A stretch of DNA of 64,000 nt from Orthonyx spaldingii (GCA_013397795.1 VZTJ01000255.1:2011354-2075353), one strand, 5' to 3'; positions 12,733 to 27,054 are shown, numbered from the stretch's first letter. Notes: a model not told the origin generated them from the letters alone. Numbers and translations are program-made.

Positions 12733-15274
12733 GATGACAGCAAACAGCTCTACAAGAGGAATACAAGGCTGATACTTTAAACTAGGAAGAAATTATTGTA
12801 AAATCATTACATTTTGAAGAAGAATTGACAACAAGTTAACACACGACATTTCTATTTCATTTTGTTAGGCAGTGCACAAAATTTAGCTTTACTATATTTG
12901 AGTGCCTGAGGATGTCCTGTCCTCACTATGAACTAATGAGATACACTTTCTGTCATCTGTTCAAAGTTGCAACAGGAACAGTCTCAGACTTTCCTATACA
13001 ACATCTTCTAGACATAAAAAAAAAATTAAAATAACCAGGTGCAAGTAGATTTACAAAAACATTGTTGTGACCAAGAGATTCATATTAAGAGGAATTGTGT
13101 TTCAGACAAAATAGAGAGCTAGCTGCTTTGATTTCTATTCAGAACTTTGACATAGTCTTCTTTTTTGATCACAGGGAAGACTTATATGAGGCTGAATCAT
13201 CTAAAGATGATAGACACCCTTAAAATTTTTCACTTGAGCTTTTATTTATTTTTCTTAGTTCAATTTAATAAAAAATTAATTGTAAATCTATGAGATGAAA
13301 AAAAAAAATGGAAAATTCCAGCCACTCCTCCAAACCTGAACGGAAAAAAGTCTTGGGTTTCTTTTTCAGTTTGTTTGAGTTTTGTGAGCTGGCAAGGACC
13401 TCTAGAATCTGGTATAGAGCTATTGAAAGATTCAGGTTAGAATGTTCATGGCAAAATCATCTCTGCTATCTCAGTTCTAAATCTGTATAACTTTGCTTAC
13501 TGTTGCAATGTTCTCCTGAATTGCTATTAACATGTTTGACCAGTCAACAAACAATTAAAGCAAATAAAATGTTTACTTTGAAAAGAAAATAACAAGGCTG
13601 TGGATCCATAGTGAAGAGAATACAAGCTGCCAGGGTTACCAGAGGACTAAGGAAATATGTTCCAGTTTGGTATTTGTTCAGAGTTTTCTCTTTTCATACT
13701 ATGATAGTCATAAATAAACTAAATGAAGGTAAAATAACATGGACTATTTTTGTAAATGCATCATCAGATAGGAAAAAAAAGAAGACAATGCCTCTCTGTA
13801 GCACTTATGGAAGGACACGGTCCTGGACAGGAAGGCTTCAGAGGATACTGATGAAAAGAGAATGAGACCATGAAATGGAAACAAAGTGATAAAGAGCCCT
13901 TGAAACATTGATTTATGTGAATGATCAGAAAGGTAAAAGAAATCTATAGCTAATCAGTGACTGAGGATGAAAGACTGCAGTGGATGTGAGCATGCTTTAT
14001 AGTCATGCAGGGAAATGTTACTGGAATAATAGGGGGTTTTGGGGATTGGTAGCCCTGTGATCTCATTCCAAGATGATCTGGTAAAAGAGCTCAGTAGGGT
14101 GACTAACATTAGAAAGCAATGGAAATAGAAAAGGCAGTAATTGAATACAGGTGATAGAGACTACACAACTGGATTTTTATTTTCAAATTCAGTAGCATAT
14201 TAATCTTAAACCAGAGCTGGGAGAAAGAATTGGCCGTCCTGACTGCTATAGTGACTGTCCTCAGCCTACATCCCTTTCCTCTTTTTCCATGATTATTTCT
14301 AGCACACTAGGCAAGGAAAATGTAAGGATCATGTACGCCTATGATGCTTAGTAGCTTGTGAGGCAGGATATATATAAGATATTCATTCAGCCTAAATTCA
14401 GTGCATAGGGCTGTGAAAAGTATTGAACTCTGCTCACTCTTAGTAGTGACTGACTCATCTGCTGTTGTATGAGGACAGATGAATGACTTCTCACCTTAGT
14501 GACCACAGACAAACTGACATCCAATTGGAAAAAAACCCCTTTTGTTGACCTGAAATGAAATATATTCATATTTATATACGAATATATAAACGAAATACTG
14601 AAGAACTTTTCTAGTGTGTGAATTGATGGAAAGGTTTTAATACCAGCCTCCAAAACTCCTGAGTTTATCATATGAACTACAGAGTTTGATTGGTACATCT
14701 GGAGGGGAAGAAAGCCAGGAGGGATATGTTTACTTTTTTCTCTTTTTGATGATGTGAAAATCCCTGCATACTCCAGTGAAGAAAAAAAGCACAGTATGTC
14801 TATGAATGGTCCTGTCTGCCAAAGGTAATCCTGGCTCCAGGATTTCTGGCACTTAAAAACCATTGAGTGGGATTTAGCATATCAGGAAAGAGTGAAAAAT
14901 TTATTATTTGAAGATTCAAACAAACTCGGTACTGCTTTCAACAAAGGTGGTTCAGATCATGTGTTCTTCTAAATAAGCCCTATTCAGAAGCAAGACAAAT
15001 GCCAAAGTCGCACTAAATGAGCAGTGAAGGTCACATGAGGGCACCAAAAATGACCACTTCAACAAAAATTTATGTTAGTTTGGACTAAGAATGGCTTAGG
15101 CTTCATGAGCTCTCACTGTTAGGTTGACTTGTGAATGACCACCTTGCATAGACTTCTGTGTTTAGATAACTAACGTGTTTCTTGGTGATGTGTAGTTTTG
15201 GTAAGAATTTTTTTGCCTTGGGAACCCAGTAAATAGGTAAGGGCTAATGGCCAGGGCTGTGATTCAAATTGACT

Positions 15275-16010
15275 TAAACAGGCTGGAGGAATTGGCCAGC
15301 AGGAGGTTTCGAAATTCAACAAGTACCAAGTCCTGCACCTGGGAAGAAGACCCCTTGTAATGACTGGGGAATAGGTCTGCTGAAAAGGAACTGAAGATCT
15401 TGGCAGACAGGAAGCTGAATGTGAGCCCTCAATGCACCCTGGTAGGAAAGACCAGCAGCATCTGGGCATCCAGCCAGTAGATCAAGGGAAACGATTAGCC
15501 CCCACTATTCAGCGCTCAGATGACACCTAGATCCTGTGGCTGGCTACTGGGTCCCCCAGAAGAAGACTGATAAACTGGAGTCAATTCAGTGAAGGACTAC
15601 CAAAATGCTCAGGGGGCTGGAGCACTTGCCTTGTGAGGTGACGCTGAGGGACCAGTGCTTTTGAGCCTGGAGAAGAGGTGGTTTTGGGAACACTTATCAC
15701 CTCATCAAAACTATAAGGTGGTCACTGAGAAAACTAAGCCATGATCCTCTCTAGTGGTACATGGAGAGAGAACAAGACATGATGGACATAAACCTAAAAA
15801 AATAGAGAACATTTTTCATTTTGAAGACAGCCAAACAATGGCTGCTCAGAGAAGTGGAGCAGTCTCTCTCCTTGGAGGTTTTCAAGACTCAGCTGGACAC
15901 AAACCTGAGCACCTGGCCTGACGTCAGATCTGAGACTACTTTGAGCAGAATATGGGACTAGAAATGTCACAAGGTCCTGAATTTCTACCTGACTTACTCT
16001 AGGATTCTTA
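15275..16010 (+). mobile_element. CR1 LINE, degraded 3' half, sense
   Basis: This long stretch follows the order of a CR1 3' region: a segment like 'caagtcctgcacctggg' (15329 on), then a piece like 'ggactaccaaaatgctcagg' and 'ggctggagcacttgcc' (about 15592-15633), then the 'gagcctggagaagagg' block, then the 'tggaggttttcaagactcagctggac' block (15877-15900), ending near 'aggattct' at 16001-16008. In intact CR1 these blocks belong to the end of ORF2 and the 3' untranslated region. The copy has many substitutions and internal indels and no usable reading frame. Open frames on the other strand (15170-15469 and 15794-16039, minus) are shadows of it. Exact ends are approximate, since they were judged from a recalled consensus. 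Confidence 0.85.
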
Positions 16011-18036
16011 CTCAATGACTCAGTTGGGTGATCTTGCATGCTCTAGGCAACTGTAATCTACTGAAGGCTTTAAATGAGAGTACTACATTGAACTGAAATC
16101 AGAGAGGACTGTAGCTTACAATTTTACTGGAACACTAGGTTTAATACCCAAATCTGTTAAAAAGTGTCACAGATTTTGTAAGTACTTAAGTACAACTACT
16201 TAAGAAAAGAAAAAAACCCCAGTAAGCCAGTTTCTGCTCACAGTTACAGTGACTTAAGTGCTTGCTTTTTCACATTTTTTCATATACAAAGATACATTCA
16301 CTGATGCCCATAACAGTAACAAATAAAATATAATGCTCAACCAAGGGAAAATGAACTGCACATGGAATTCATATTGGTCTCTTCTGGTTTACCTGTAAAA
16401 TTTATAAGATCTCTAAAAAAATCCCAAACAAAAGGTTTTAGCAGAAAGAAAAAAAAAACACAGAAACTTTTTAATGGATTGTACCCCAGACCAAAATTCA
16501 TTCCATTAATTCAATTTATTGTTTAATCATGGAGTACAGAATTCTGGATGTGCTACCAAAGCACTTTAAAAAGCAAGTTAATAATGCTCAGGTGACTGAC
16601 AATACAGTAGCACTATCCTCAGGTTTCATTCTGAATCTAATTTATTTAATCCAAAAAGCCCAGCCATGCAGTAAGCAAGGCAGTCTTTGCTAGTTTAAGT
16701 AAAGATTTGTAGGTGAAGAAACTACATACTACAGAAACTATAGAAGTTAACTTTTTTTGCTTGATTTGCCATTCAAAAATTATTTAAAATAGAACGGCAT
16801 TAATTTTGTCCTGTAATTGCCTTTGTCAAGGTCATCAATTTTATACCTAGCCAACTGATTTTTTGTTTCCTGGTTATAATCTCTGCTGCAAAAATATTAT
16901 ATTTGAAATGAAAGGTACTTATGGTATACCTGGAAAATTTACTTTTAAAATCTGTACACACTATATATATTAATATACATAGTTTTTATGAACTGTATTG
17001 ACTTGGAGTGGATGCATGTTTTCATTTATGTTTGTTGTGCTGGGTCAAGAGTCTCCACACCACTAATAAACAAGGTTTAAAATAATCCTTTTTTTCTATT
17101 GATTTTCCTTTTACTTTGTGAATATTTCCTTTCACTTTGTGAATACCTCCTTTCAGTCTTCCTTCCTTCTTCTACCTTTTGGAAGTTCTCCAAGTTACCT
17201 CTATATTTTAACCGCACATTTCTTCTCTAATTATTCTCTAACTCAGTTTCCTTCCCCTTCCTTATTACAGATTTGTCTCCCTTTCATTCCAATCCATGAC
17301 TTGACATTTGTTACTCTTAGAAGAGGATGTCATGGAATCTGTAATATTTCATGAGAGATAATAGCATGGAGCAGAAGCATTCAACCAATTGAAAAGAGGA
17401 ATGGAAAAAGTTCAGTATGGGAAGGTGGCAGTCTACAGGGTCCCTTAGATATCAGGAGTCTAAGAGTGATAGATAGAAAAGCTGTGCAATGAAACATCAG
17501 CAACAAAGAGCAGCTGTTGTGGTGGCCATATTCAAGACAAGGAGGAGAAAGGCAAAGTCATATCATAACAAAGAAGGTTATATATATACACACATATGCA
17601 CTATCGTTGTTATATTTCCCTTCTCTGTGTTTCTGCTTTCAGAGCTAGAAAATCTCTATTATTCCTTTCAATGTATTTTGATATTAGAATTGATCTCTTT
17701 TTAAACTCTGTCTCTATTAACAACTGCATGCTTTCACCACAGGCAATGTAATTAAGAAACTACTGTGACTATCCTAAAGTAATGAGAAACGTGCAAATTA
17801 AATTGGCTGTGGAAGATGTTAAAAATTTCTAATTGGGGAATGCATCCCCTTGGAATATGAAATCATAAAAGTACACAAATCAGAGCATTGCTTAACTTTC
17901 ATTCTAAGAACAAGACTGTAATTCTTTGCAAGTTACACACAAAAACCAGATATCAAACTATCTTCAGAAGTCACACTAGAACTGTGATTCTGGAGTTATA
18001 TTCAAATACAAGAGTATATATGTTTTATCAGAAATG

Positions 18037-18049
18037 ATATATATATATA
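18037..18049. repeat. Short AT dinucleotide microsatellite
   Basis: A run of alternating A and T of about 13 bases lies in very AT-rich DNA. It is too short to be distinctive, but is a potential site of length variation. Confidence 0.7.
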
Positions 18050-20738
18050 AAATATTATTACAGCAGAAGAGTAATCTCCTGGACTGTAAAATGACAAAAG
18101 GTATCACTTCTCTGAGATTGAAATTAATTTTGTATCACATGAAAGATGGCAACATCTATTTTTTTATAGTTGGGTAGTTTCCCAAGTATATACCTTGGGA
18201 TTTAAAAAGCATTAAGCAATTAAGGATAATGTGAATAAATGTCACAAGCAATGAAGATATTTTGACAGCAAAATATAAAAATTTACTAAGATTTAGTCAG
18301 GATAGGAAGAACTGAATTTTTTTCTAGGGAATGAAAAGAAAAAGATACTTTTTATGAGGATTTAAAATACTTATATGTCACACATAAAATATTACAGAAA
18401 TATTCTATGCTTTCTGTTGAAAACATTGAAATAAACCAAGTTAGAGGAACACAGGTTTTACTAGTCTGCATAAGTCACTATGTGTGATTTGTCTCAGACT
18501 GGTGGTTTCTAAAATAGTGACCTGCTGTAATTTTAAGATATGACATGTCTTCTTCCAAGTTTGATATAAAGGCAAAAAGATTTGAATCCTTGTGCCAGTT
18601 TAACAGAATAGGTGGTCATGCCCTACTGCCATGGGTGCAACATAAACCCTTATTTCTGATGGTATTGTATTAGCCCAGATCCCCAGGAGAATTTGGAATC
18701 ATGCTTCAACAAAAATAGAATAAAGTGACATGCACATATCTGAAAGAAAGAAACACTGCCCAATACAGGTATACTGTTTAGGCCATGTGATACTGAAATT
18801 TTGCAACAGGAATATAATTTGGCTATAAAAAAGAACGACATGAGTGAGTTGAACAGAAAGCTTTTTGAATAAAAATACTCAGAATGAGACAGTTACAGCT
18901 CAGAATGGAGAAACACAATACAGCTCCACAGAGACATTTGCAAACAACTGCCCTGCACAGGAGACCTTAATCATATATGCTGTTCAACTCTTAAGATCTC
19001 TAACAGTCATCTTTTCCTTTTTTCATCCATTAATATTCTATGAACATCTTTAAAGAAGAGGAAGGTGAGACATCAATGTGTACTGCCATGCACAAATTAT
19101 CTCAGACTCTCAATAGCTTCTTCACTTTCGATTCGTGCATGGGTTCTGATATTCTGAGAAAGACTACCGCTGATGTGATGGTCAGAAATAGTTTCCCTTT
19201 CTTTCCACATGTTTCTTCCCTCATAATCGCCAGGGGCAACACAGACTTTTGACAGTGCAGGGGAGGAAGAGGCAGGTCCTGTCCTTCTGAAAAAGAGATT
19301 TTGGTAGAGCCACTCCAATGACGATCCATGCTAATAAAAAGCGGGCAAAAAGTAAGGAAATACACATTTCTTGTGCAACTCAACACACACTTTACTAAAA
19401 TGAAAATTACTCCTTAAAATTGTATTCCTGACACATTTTGGAATATGTGTAGGCACAGACATTTAGGTTAGAATTTTGCGATCCCAAGAGGGAAAATTCT
19501 CCATGAGATGAAACAGTACTTGAAAAGTGCTTTTAGATTTTTGAATTGGTTTTTTTTAGAGTTGGATGCTAACATTCTCACTGTCTCTGAAGTGCCATGA
19601 TGGGTGTCTTCATTTGTGAGATCACATGCCATTTCCCAGATAAAATGTTACTATACCTGCAACTCTGCTAGACGATCTTGTAGTTATGTAACTTATTTTT
19701 CTTAGTTTCTTTTCACCCCCACTTTTTAGGCTGGTGCTATCTTTCATTATTCAAAACACATTTAATATTGAACCACATTTTTTGTGATTTATATTGATCA
19801 TGCTTTTATGCAATCGTCCCTTTGTTCTCATGCCCATGTTTCAGTGATTGTCAGTGCGTACTTTTATTACACCATTAGGAGAAAATATTTCTCTTTAGCA
19901 GTAAATCCCTATCTGATTTGTAATCTATTAGTATAATGTTTGATAACTCTTTTTTGTATAGTTCAAAGCCTGAATATAGTTGCTTTTTAAATTTTGCTAT
20001 CTATTCTCTAGACTGAAAATATTAGGTGCAACTTTCTCCAAGTATTCAATACATCTTCAAAGTATTATTAAAATATTTAATGAATGGAAAGTATTTTGAA
20101 ATACATCCTTAGCATTACGTTTATAATTAGAGGAATTCAAATTAGTGAAAATGCACTTTTGTCTTTGCAAGTTAAAATATGTCTGTGTTTCTAATTGCAA
20201 AAACTTAATTAATAGTGTAATTTGATTCTCAATAATGATCAAATATTTGTGCTGAAACACAAAGACCCTTACCCAAAGAAAACATACCAAATTATTCTAC
20301 ATGTAATATAATGAACATGAGACTAAGGAAATGAGGTAGAAGGACAGTACAGTAAAAGTAGAGAAGTTCCCTGCATAACAGAATGATATTTTATCACAAC
20401 TATGCTAATATTTAGAAGGACAGATCCAAGTCAGGAATATTTATTATGCCAGCTAGATAAATAGATACAACACATCTAAGATGATAAATGATAAGATTCT
20501 TGCAGACATCACAGAAGAATAAGCTGATCAGAAGGGATTTAAAGGAAGGGTAGGAGCCCTGTAGGTATTTTTAGAATGGTGTAAAAGGAGACCATAAAGG
20601 AAAGAAATGGTCATGGGAGAAACGAGAAGAACTTGAGGGTAAAACACCCACCTTGAAGCAGTTGAGCTACCTGAAGAATGTGCAAAAAGAAATACCACTA
20701 CATTCTGCACCTGAAGGATTGGCTAGTAAAATGGACAG

Positions 20739-20752
20739 TGCACACGTGTGCA
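20739..20752. repeat. Perfect 14-bp palindrome centred on CACGTG
   Basis: TGCACACGTGTGCA is an exact self-complementary sequence around a CACGTG E-box, the core bound by bHLH-type factors such as USF, MYC/MAX and CLOCK/BMAL1. It contains a CpG in an otherwise CpG-poor neighbourhood. The palindrome is a direct observation. A role as a binding site is inference, because a single E-box occurs by chance every few kilobases, although the full 14-bp symmetry is rarer. Confidence 0.85.
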
Positions 20753-21020
20753 TAATCCTCATGGCAGTGAAAAAGAGCACAAACCTTGGGAATGGCAAAG
20801 AGGAATTAGAACTGAAGGACTGCCAACAAATACTGTGACAACCACTTGTAGATTTTTAATGACAAAACCAGAAACAGAAAGAAATGGTGCCAAGACAGAG
20901 CATTATTTAATTTTCATGTTTTAAGAAGAAAACTGTGTCAAGGAAAATAGCTCCTGGAGAAGATGCAGTTTATTTCTAAACGTATTGCTCTCTGTAGTCA
21001 AAGTGTGCTGTCATATAGAT

Positions 21021-21042
21021 ACTCCGTACAGCTCTACGGAGT
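21021..21042. repeat. 8-bp perfect stem with 6-base loop
   Basis: ACTCCGTA (21021-21028) and TACGGAGT (21035-21042) are exact reverse complements around the loop CAGCTC. Both arms carry a CpG. The stem is too short for a microRNA precursor, and no gene or polyadenylation context is visible. It is recorded only as a structural curiosity. Confidence 0.85.
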
Positions 21043-21317
21043 GACTTGGAGCTGTGCTTCACTTTGAGACTGATTATTGAGGTTTTTCACAGAAATAGTT
21101 TACTGGCAATGGATCAAAACTGTCCCCTGAGAACAGGCACAAGTGACTGCCTATAGGATGGAGAGGAAATAGTGCCTGAAATATTTGATTTGAGCATTTT
21201 TATTCAAAAGTAAACCATTACAAGAGTACACAAATCTTGCAATGTAGTTAGTCTGGCATGCATGAGTAGTTTGCAGCCTATGGAATCTTTACAACTGTAA
21301 TATTTAATTTCAAATAG

Positions 21318-21344
21318 TTTTGTTTGTTTGTTTTTTTTTTTTTT
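21318..21344. repeat. T-rich run with GTTT units
   Basis: A short stretch of TTTG repeats leads into a run of about fourteen T. Read on the minus strand it is a poly-A-like run ending in CAAA units. No retroposon body was recognised on either side. Confidence 0.65.
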
Positions 21345-22341
21345 AATGGGAGAGCAATAACGTAAAAAGTAAACAAAGAAAAGACTTTATCTAGGACCGT
21401 GCTATTTCCTAAAAAAAGAAGGGTCACAATCCTGTGTTCTTTCAGGTCAAAAGTCTGAGCTTGTGAAGGCAAACAGGCATTTTATACTCATCTGGACTCT
21501 GCAATCAACTCTGCTTTGCTGCTATAATGAGGATGAAATTATTCACCTGCTCAGTGAATCCCTGGTGTGGACTGAATGTCTGGTCTCTGTATCAGCCCTT
21601 CTGTGCACCTGCCCCAAAACTTTGGTTCCAGCAAGTAAGATCTTGAATTGAAACAACACTGTCAAAAAATTTAAGAGCAGATTTTCATTTTTTCAAAATC
21701 TCCAAAATTCTATTTCCTCTTTAAGTCCAGTTCTGGGCCATAACATGTCACAGGGGCTCAGCAATTTACTGGGTACTTAATTATTGAGTGTAAATTTTCC
21801 TCAAGTGCCTAGATAACGAGTTTATTAAAAACAAGTAAAGGAATATCCAGAAAGAGGTTCAATTTAGGCTGAGTTTTATGAATTTAATATCAGTGTCTTA
21901 GCCAATTTGCATGTGGGTAATTCCTGTCTATATTGCTTTTGTAATTCAACTGGAAAAGATAGGTTTCCTTTTTCACCTTTGAACTTTTCTATTTTGTTGC
22001 CATATGTCATTGATCTGTTGCTGCATTTTCACTTAAGAATGATCTTCTTTTTGTTTTTGTGGCTTCATTTAACTTAGTGCTCATTAAATTAGGGGCCAAT
22101 CCTTCATCCTCAGTTCACATCTGTACTTTTATTTTATTCACATTTATCTTCTTTACTTATTCAGGATATTCATTCATAAGAGTAAATTTGTGAAAATAAC
22201 CTTTGTCATTCTAAAGCACTTTCAGATAAAACAGGAATTAATGTTCTATAGCAGATCTAGGCACTCTGCTAGGCAATCTCTTGCCTCTTTTTAACCAGTG
22301 CTATAGGGCTTACAGAAAGATTCTAGAAACTTTCTCTTGTC

Positions 22342-22357
22342 TTTTTTTTTTTTTTTT
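22342..22357. repeat. Homopolymer run of about 16 T
   Basis: A simple poly-T run follows TTGTC and precedes AAATAATG. It could be an A-tail of an insertion on the minus strand, but no element is recognisable upstream or downstream. Confidence 0.7.
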
Positions 22358-25300
22358 AAATAATGTATGTGCTTTTTTCAGTTAGGTATTTTCTCCAGAT
22401 CTCACAGAGACTTGTTTGAGCCTCAAAACATGAAGCCTCAAGACTTTTTGTAATGCTTCTAAGTAGCAATGGTAATAATTATGGCAGGTTTTGTTTTTTA
22501 TTCCCTTTTTATTGTATGATACAAGATACAAAGCCAGTCTGGTACTCTCAGGAATGTTCTCACTGTATTACGTCTCATGTAACCACTCACGCGACTGCTA
22601 AGTTGGTATAAAAACATCAGAGCCATGCTGGTCTATGTCCATTCTTTTTTTAAATTTATTTTACATTGTTAAACACATGATAATAAAGGTGAGGGATGAG
22701 GAAGGCCTTCCCTTTAGACAGTTTAATTTTGGATCAAAATTGAAGTTCTTCAGGTTAAGTGCCTAATATCCACTAAGCTAAAAGTGCCTACTAAATTCTG
22801 TGTATTGGATGAAATATCAGAAATTAATTCCATTTGGCTTAGAATACAAAATATGTATTTCTAACTTGATAGAAATAGGATTCATTTATAATGTATATTA
22901 TTGGGAATTATGTTAGACTTGTCGTCAAATAGGCTCACTTTACTCAAAAAGCCTTGCAGTTTTCATTCAGCATCAGGAGAAAAAGCTTGAACAGTGAAAG
23001 GGGCAGACAGAGAGGGAAATACATTAGTTGAACATGCCGAAGGGTAACCAATAGAGAGAGAAACCACTCATCCTTTAAAATTTAATCTCACTGTGTGTGT
23101 GCTGTGTATTCTATATTTGGTGCTGTTCTTTTTACTGTTATTGAAGTTCTTTTCCAATTCAGAGCCAACAACTATAAGTGTAACTGATCTGGATTAATTT
23201 ACACTGTATTTCATAACATTTATTTTGATGAATAAGGTTTTTACTAAAATAGTCTATTTCAGCATATAATTACCATCCACAGCTTTCTCCAATATTACCA
23301 CTAAATTTAAAATAAACTAGCTGCCTGAGAAATAAATAGAATTTAAGTTCTAAATAAGTATAATGTAAGGTCTACATCTGTAAAACTTTGAGATCAATAC
23401 TTCTGAGGCTGTGGAATGCTGTAGTTGTATGAATATGACGTGAGTTAAGTTACTGCCATGACTGCTGTATTAAAGCGCATTATTTATTATTTCATCTCAG
23501 TTTCATTGAAATCTTTAGCTTGTTCTGATGTGTAAGTTGAATTCCCCTCATTTTCCCCCAGTTACTAACTGACACAGCCTACAGAATTGCTCTCAGGAGA
23601 CTCTAAGGCAAAACTTTATTTGCTTCAGTACACACAGTAAATTTCTAGCAGTGTTAAAATAATAAATTTGTTTAAGAACTTCAATTTCTGAACTGATCTC
23701 TTTTATGCTTGAGATATACTCTTTCTAAATGTGTGTACTGATAAAAGACATGAATATCAAACCAAAGTATGTGTGCTAGTAAGTACCATTTCAGTATGCA
23801 GGTGTGACTGGAGTTTAAATGTGAGATACAAGGATGTGTACATAGTTGTCCATTTTGGGGTATTTTCCGAGGCCTTCAGCCATGTATAAATATAAATTCC
23901 ACAATATTTGGATTGGGAAGTATCAGAGCTAAAGGTGATGAAGATATGAAGGCTCCTAGGGTTCTGTTTCTATGCTGTGTTCTGCCATGCTACGCTATGC
24001 TGAATGCACTACTTTGTTTTGGGTGCTGCCTGTTGCTAATACTGGTAGACAAACATGCTGTCCCTTACACGCTCTCTCAGCACCAGTGATGTCTAGGGGA
24101 ATGAGCCCTAAATTTAGTATAGGAGATTAATGAAAGCAGCTGATGGACTGGACTAGTACTTCTCGTGTTAGAATAATGTTTGGCAGTGCATATATCCATG
24201 GCTTCACCAAACCAAGTCTTACGTTAGGATGTGGTAGTGTCGCAACAACTTTGAAAGCCAGCTTCTGACTGTTGGATGTGCATAAATGCTAAGTCATAAA
24301 ATAACGTTTCTCAAGACTTTATTCATTTTGTCTCATTTTTCAAAAATGTGAACTGTAACTGATCAGTAATATTCAAAAACGATTCTGTAATGTGTGATTG
24401 AAAAATCAAAACAGTGTAAAATAAATTTTTACTCCCTGTTCACAATAAAACTGGAGTAAATATGACCAGAGAGAAGAAAAAACCTATAATTCAAAGGTAA
24501 AAAATGTTTTGCTCTTGAAACAAAACAGGAGGCTCCTTGCAGCAGATTTGGATTCAATATTTTTATATAAGAAAATCATGAGTTTTCAGAAGCAAAACTG
24601 GTGAAACAACACATTCAACTTTTTTCTTTTTTTTTTCCTGGAAGAGCTCTGCAATCTGTAATGAAGCTTCTGGTCAGACCCGTGAGCATGACCAGATTCC
24701 TCCTGTGTTAATGACCTTTAACCCAGGATTGGAGAGCTAAGGTCAGATATTGAAAGCCCAGTTCAAGAATTTGGTTCAAGAAAGATGGCTGATGGCAAGG
24801 AATTTAAGGTTACATGTATAGATCAAAACCCAAACCAGAGCCTGAGGATGACTTATGCCACATAGCTAAGCACAAACCTATTTCATCTGAAGTTGTACAG
24901 ATTTATGAATACTGTTGACTGAACTGACTCTGTGTGTTTTACCAAACTCCAAACCATATTTCAACGGTTCTTAGGTCCAGAAAAAATTAAGGCAGGGAAC
25001 ACGCTAAAAACTAACCAGTGGCAGATGATAGTGACTTGCTTGTTTTGCTAGTGCTGAGGTAGCCTTAGTGTCCTACATTCCAGCCTTCCCTTCATTTTCA
25101 GGGTTATAATTTGCAGAAATTCAACAAAACGTAAATATTTCCACTCAATAGAAAAGGTCATGAGAAGATCAGCTCAACATTTCAGTACAATCACTCTGAA
25201 TCCCTAAGTACCATGGCACTGGCAACAAAGCATATGAAGCAGGTGAGAAGAATTGTGCTTTTTGAATTGTTCATTTTGACCAAAGAACGGTCAGTACTGA

Positions 25301-25800
25301 GAAAGGCCTTAGCTTAGTTTTTGATAGCAGTTATAGAGAAATCTGTGGCAACTCATCAAACATCCATGTGACTCACCTCTCTCCTTTATTTAGTGGTCTT
25401 GCTATGACGCTTTAAATAGCAGAGAATACCCCAAGGTGTTTTTCCTTTCCCGATTTGCAGTGATGGTTACTCAGGCACTTGGCTAAAATGGATGCTGCCT
25501 CTCTGATGCTTCCCATTCCAGACCTTGCTTGTTGGAGCAGGGAACCTCTACAGATGCCTACCCTACAGCACTAGGATCCATATGTTGTTTTCTTCTCTGA
25601 GTACTAGTGTCTTCATAACCAAGCACTCAGGACTGAAAACATTTTAAATTTTAAGATTATAAGGCTTGTAAGGTTTAAAGTGATGCTTGAGTTATAAGTT
25701 TAAGCTTTTATATCTATAGATAAAATTATATAATAATTATATTTTATTAAGCTGTTATACATAATAAACTTTCAAAATATAGTAAGTTATAAGATTTAAG

Positions 25801-25824
25801 CTGATGTTACTTCTGATGTTACTG
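25801..25824. repeat. 12-bp direct duplication
   Basis: CTGATGTTACTT is followed at once by CTGATGTTACTG, a tandem duplication with one difference at the last base. It borders the strongly AT-rich stretch at 25.63-25.80 kb. It probably arose by slippage. Confidence 0.8.
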
Positions 25825-27017
25825 GTCTTGCTCATAGTGAGACAATGTTTTCTAATTAGTCTTTAGGTACTACTTCTAGGGATATGAAGCACATCTGAAG
25901 CAGCTTTTTAAAACTGGGTATCACAACATATTCAAATTATTGAACCACATGTGTATTTTGGTTGCAAAACTTTTAAAATATTTCCTTGCTACTAAGTATT
26001 CTTATCTGTGAAGATGTTTTCTTACCATTTTTTTTCTTCCAAGAGGAATTTGTTTTGATCTTTTCTACACATATAGCAAGTTGCACAAAGTTCAGGTTTT
26101 AAATTTCTCAATACACTTGATAACAACTCTGAAGACATCTCTTTGATTCTATTTTTCTTCTCAAATCGTTATTACAGATGCTAAGTAACATTACAATTAC
26201 CAACAAAATTTTGAGGAAATTCAGAATAATTAATCAGATAATGTTCTCAAGCTAATTTTTTAAATTTAGTCCTTCAGAATTTGAACTATATGGGTTCATA
26301 ATCAACAAGAACAAAGACAACATTTTTATGCTGCTTTTTTCCTTTTTTTCTCCCCAGTACATGTTATGGAAGAAAAAAAAAAAAACGGTTTTGCAGTTAA
26401 ATGAATGCAAAATGATGCTGTTCAACTTTTCATGGAGTTTTATGAATTCTTTTGGTGTAGAACCAGTCAGATGAGCTACATCTTACTTTGGCAGTTTAAA
26501 GGCATATCACTCTACATAGACAGTAACAGCACAGAGTGATACAACGCTTTGTAATCCTTAGAAGAAAACCTGTCATCTTGTACTATAGCAAAGCATATTA
26601 TTAAGAATCACTTAATCTACACATCACTGATACAGTGACACAGAATAAGACTGTAACATTTTACCTTCACTTCTATAAATTGTGATTGAAATGTCAATTC
26701 CTTAAAGATGGATAGGATTTTGGTGGAATTGTTATAACTGCACATCATGATAAGAAAGTAATCCCTACCATATAATTCCCATGCATGTACAAGATCCTTT
26801 TACACAGCTGGTAGAGAAACTTTTTTGTAAGGTATAAAACATGAAAAGGCATCAACTCAGAGGGATAGGCCATGCACTCAATTTTTGAAACAGAGTTTTT
26901 GAATGAGATTGGGACAGAAAGAGTCTTACCCATCCAGCAACATGATGTCACAGACAGCTATGAAATATTCCTTCCATCCTCCTGTCTCCTTTTCTCTCAG
27001 GATCATGGAACTATTTG

Positions 27018-27054
27018 TATATCCATATCTATATATCTGTATCTATCTATACAT
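27018..27054. repeat. Imperfect TA/TATC microsatellite
   Basis: Irregular TATC, TATA and CTAT units run for about 37 bases. It is a degenerate simple repeat. Two short plus-strand open frames that cross it (26872-27111 and 26903-27151) read it as Tyr/Ile/Ser-rich peptide, which indicates they are chance frames. Confidence 0.7.

Larger units (their letters stand above)
5131..15274. other. Unique AT-rich non-coding DNA
   Basis: No gene is supported. The longest open frame is minus 14387-14863 (158 codons, true ATG start), but it has no recognisable domain, signal peptide or family resemblance, and its composition matches its surroundings. Small structures inside are listed separately: the palindrome at 6271-6295, an A/C tract at 8171-8210, the motif hairpin at 9385-9404, a 7-bp triplet repeat at 9471-9491, an A run at 12488-12501 and an 18-bp duplication at 12697-12732. 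Sections such as 10.9-11.1 kb are rich in TAATTA-like words, which is typical of AT-rich DNA and not evidence of function by itself. Confidence 0.65.

Noticed and set aside
14387..14863. Longest open frame (158 codons, minus strand, ATG start)
   Set aside because: No recognisable domain or family, no signal peptide or repeat of interest, and its length is within what AT-rich DNA of this size gives by chance over six frames.
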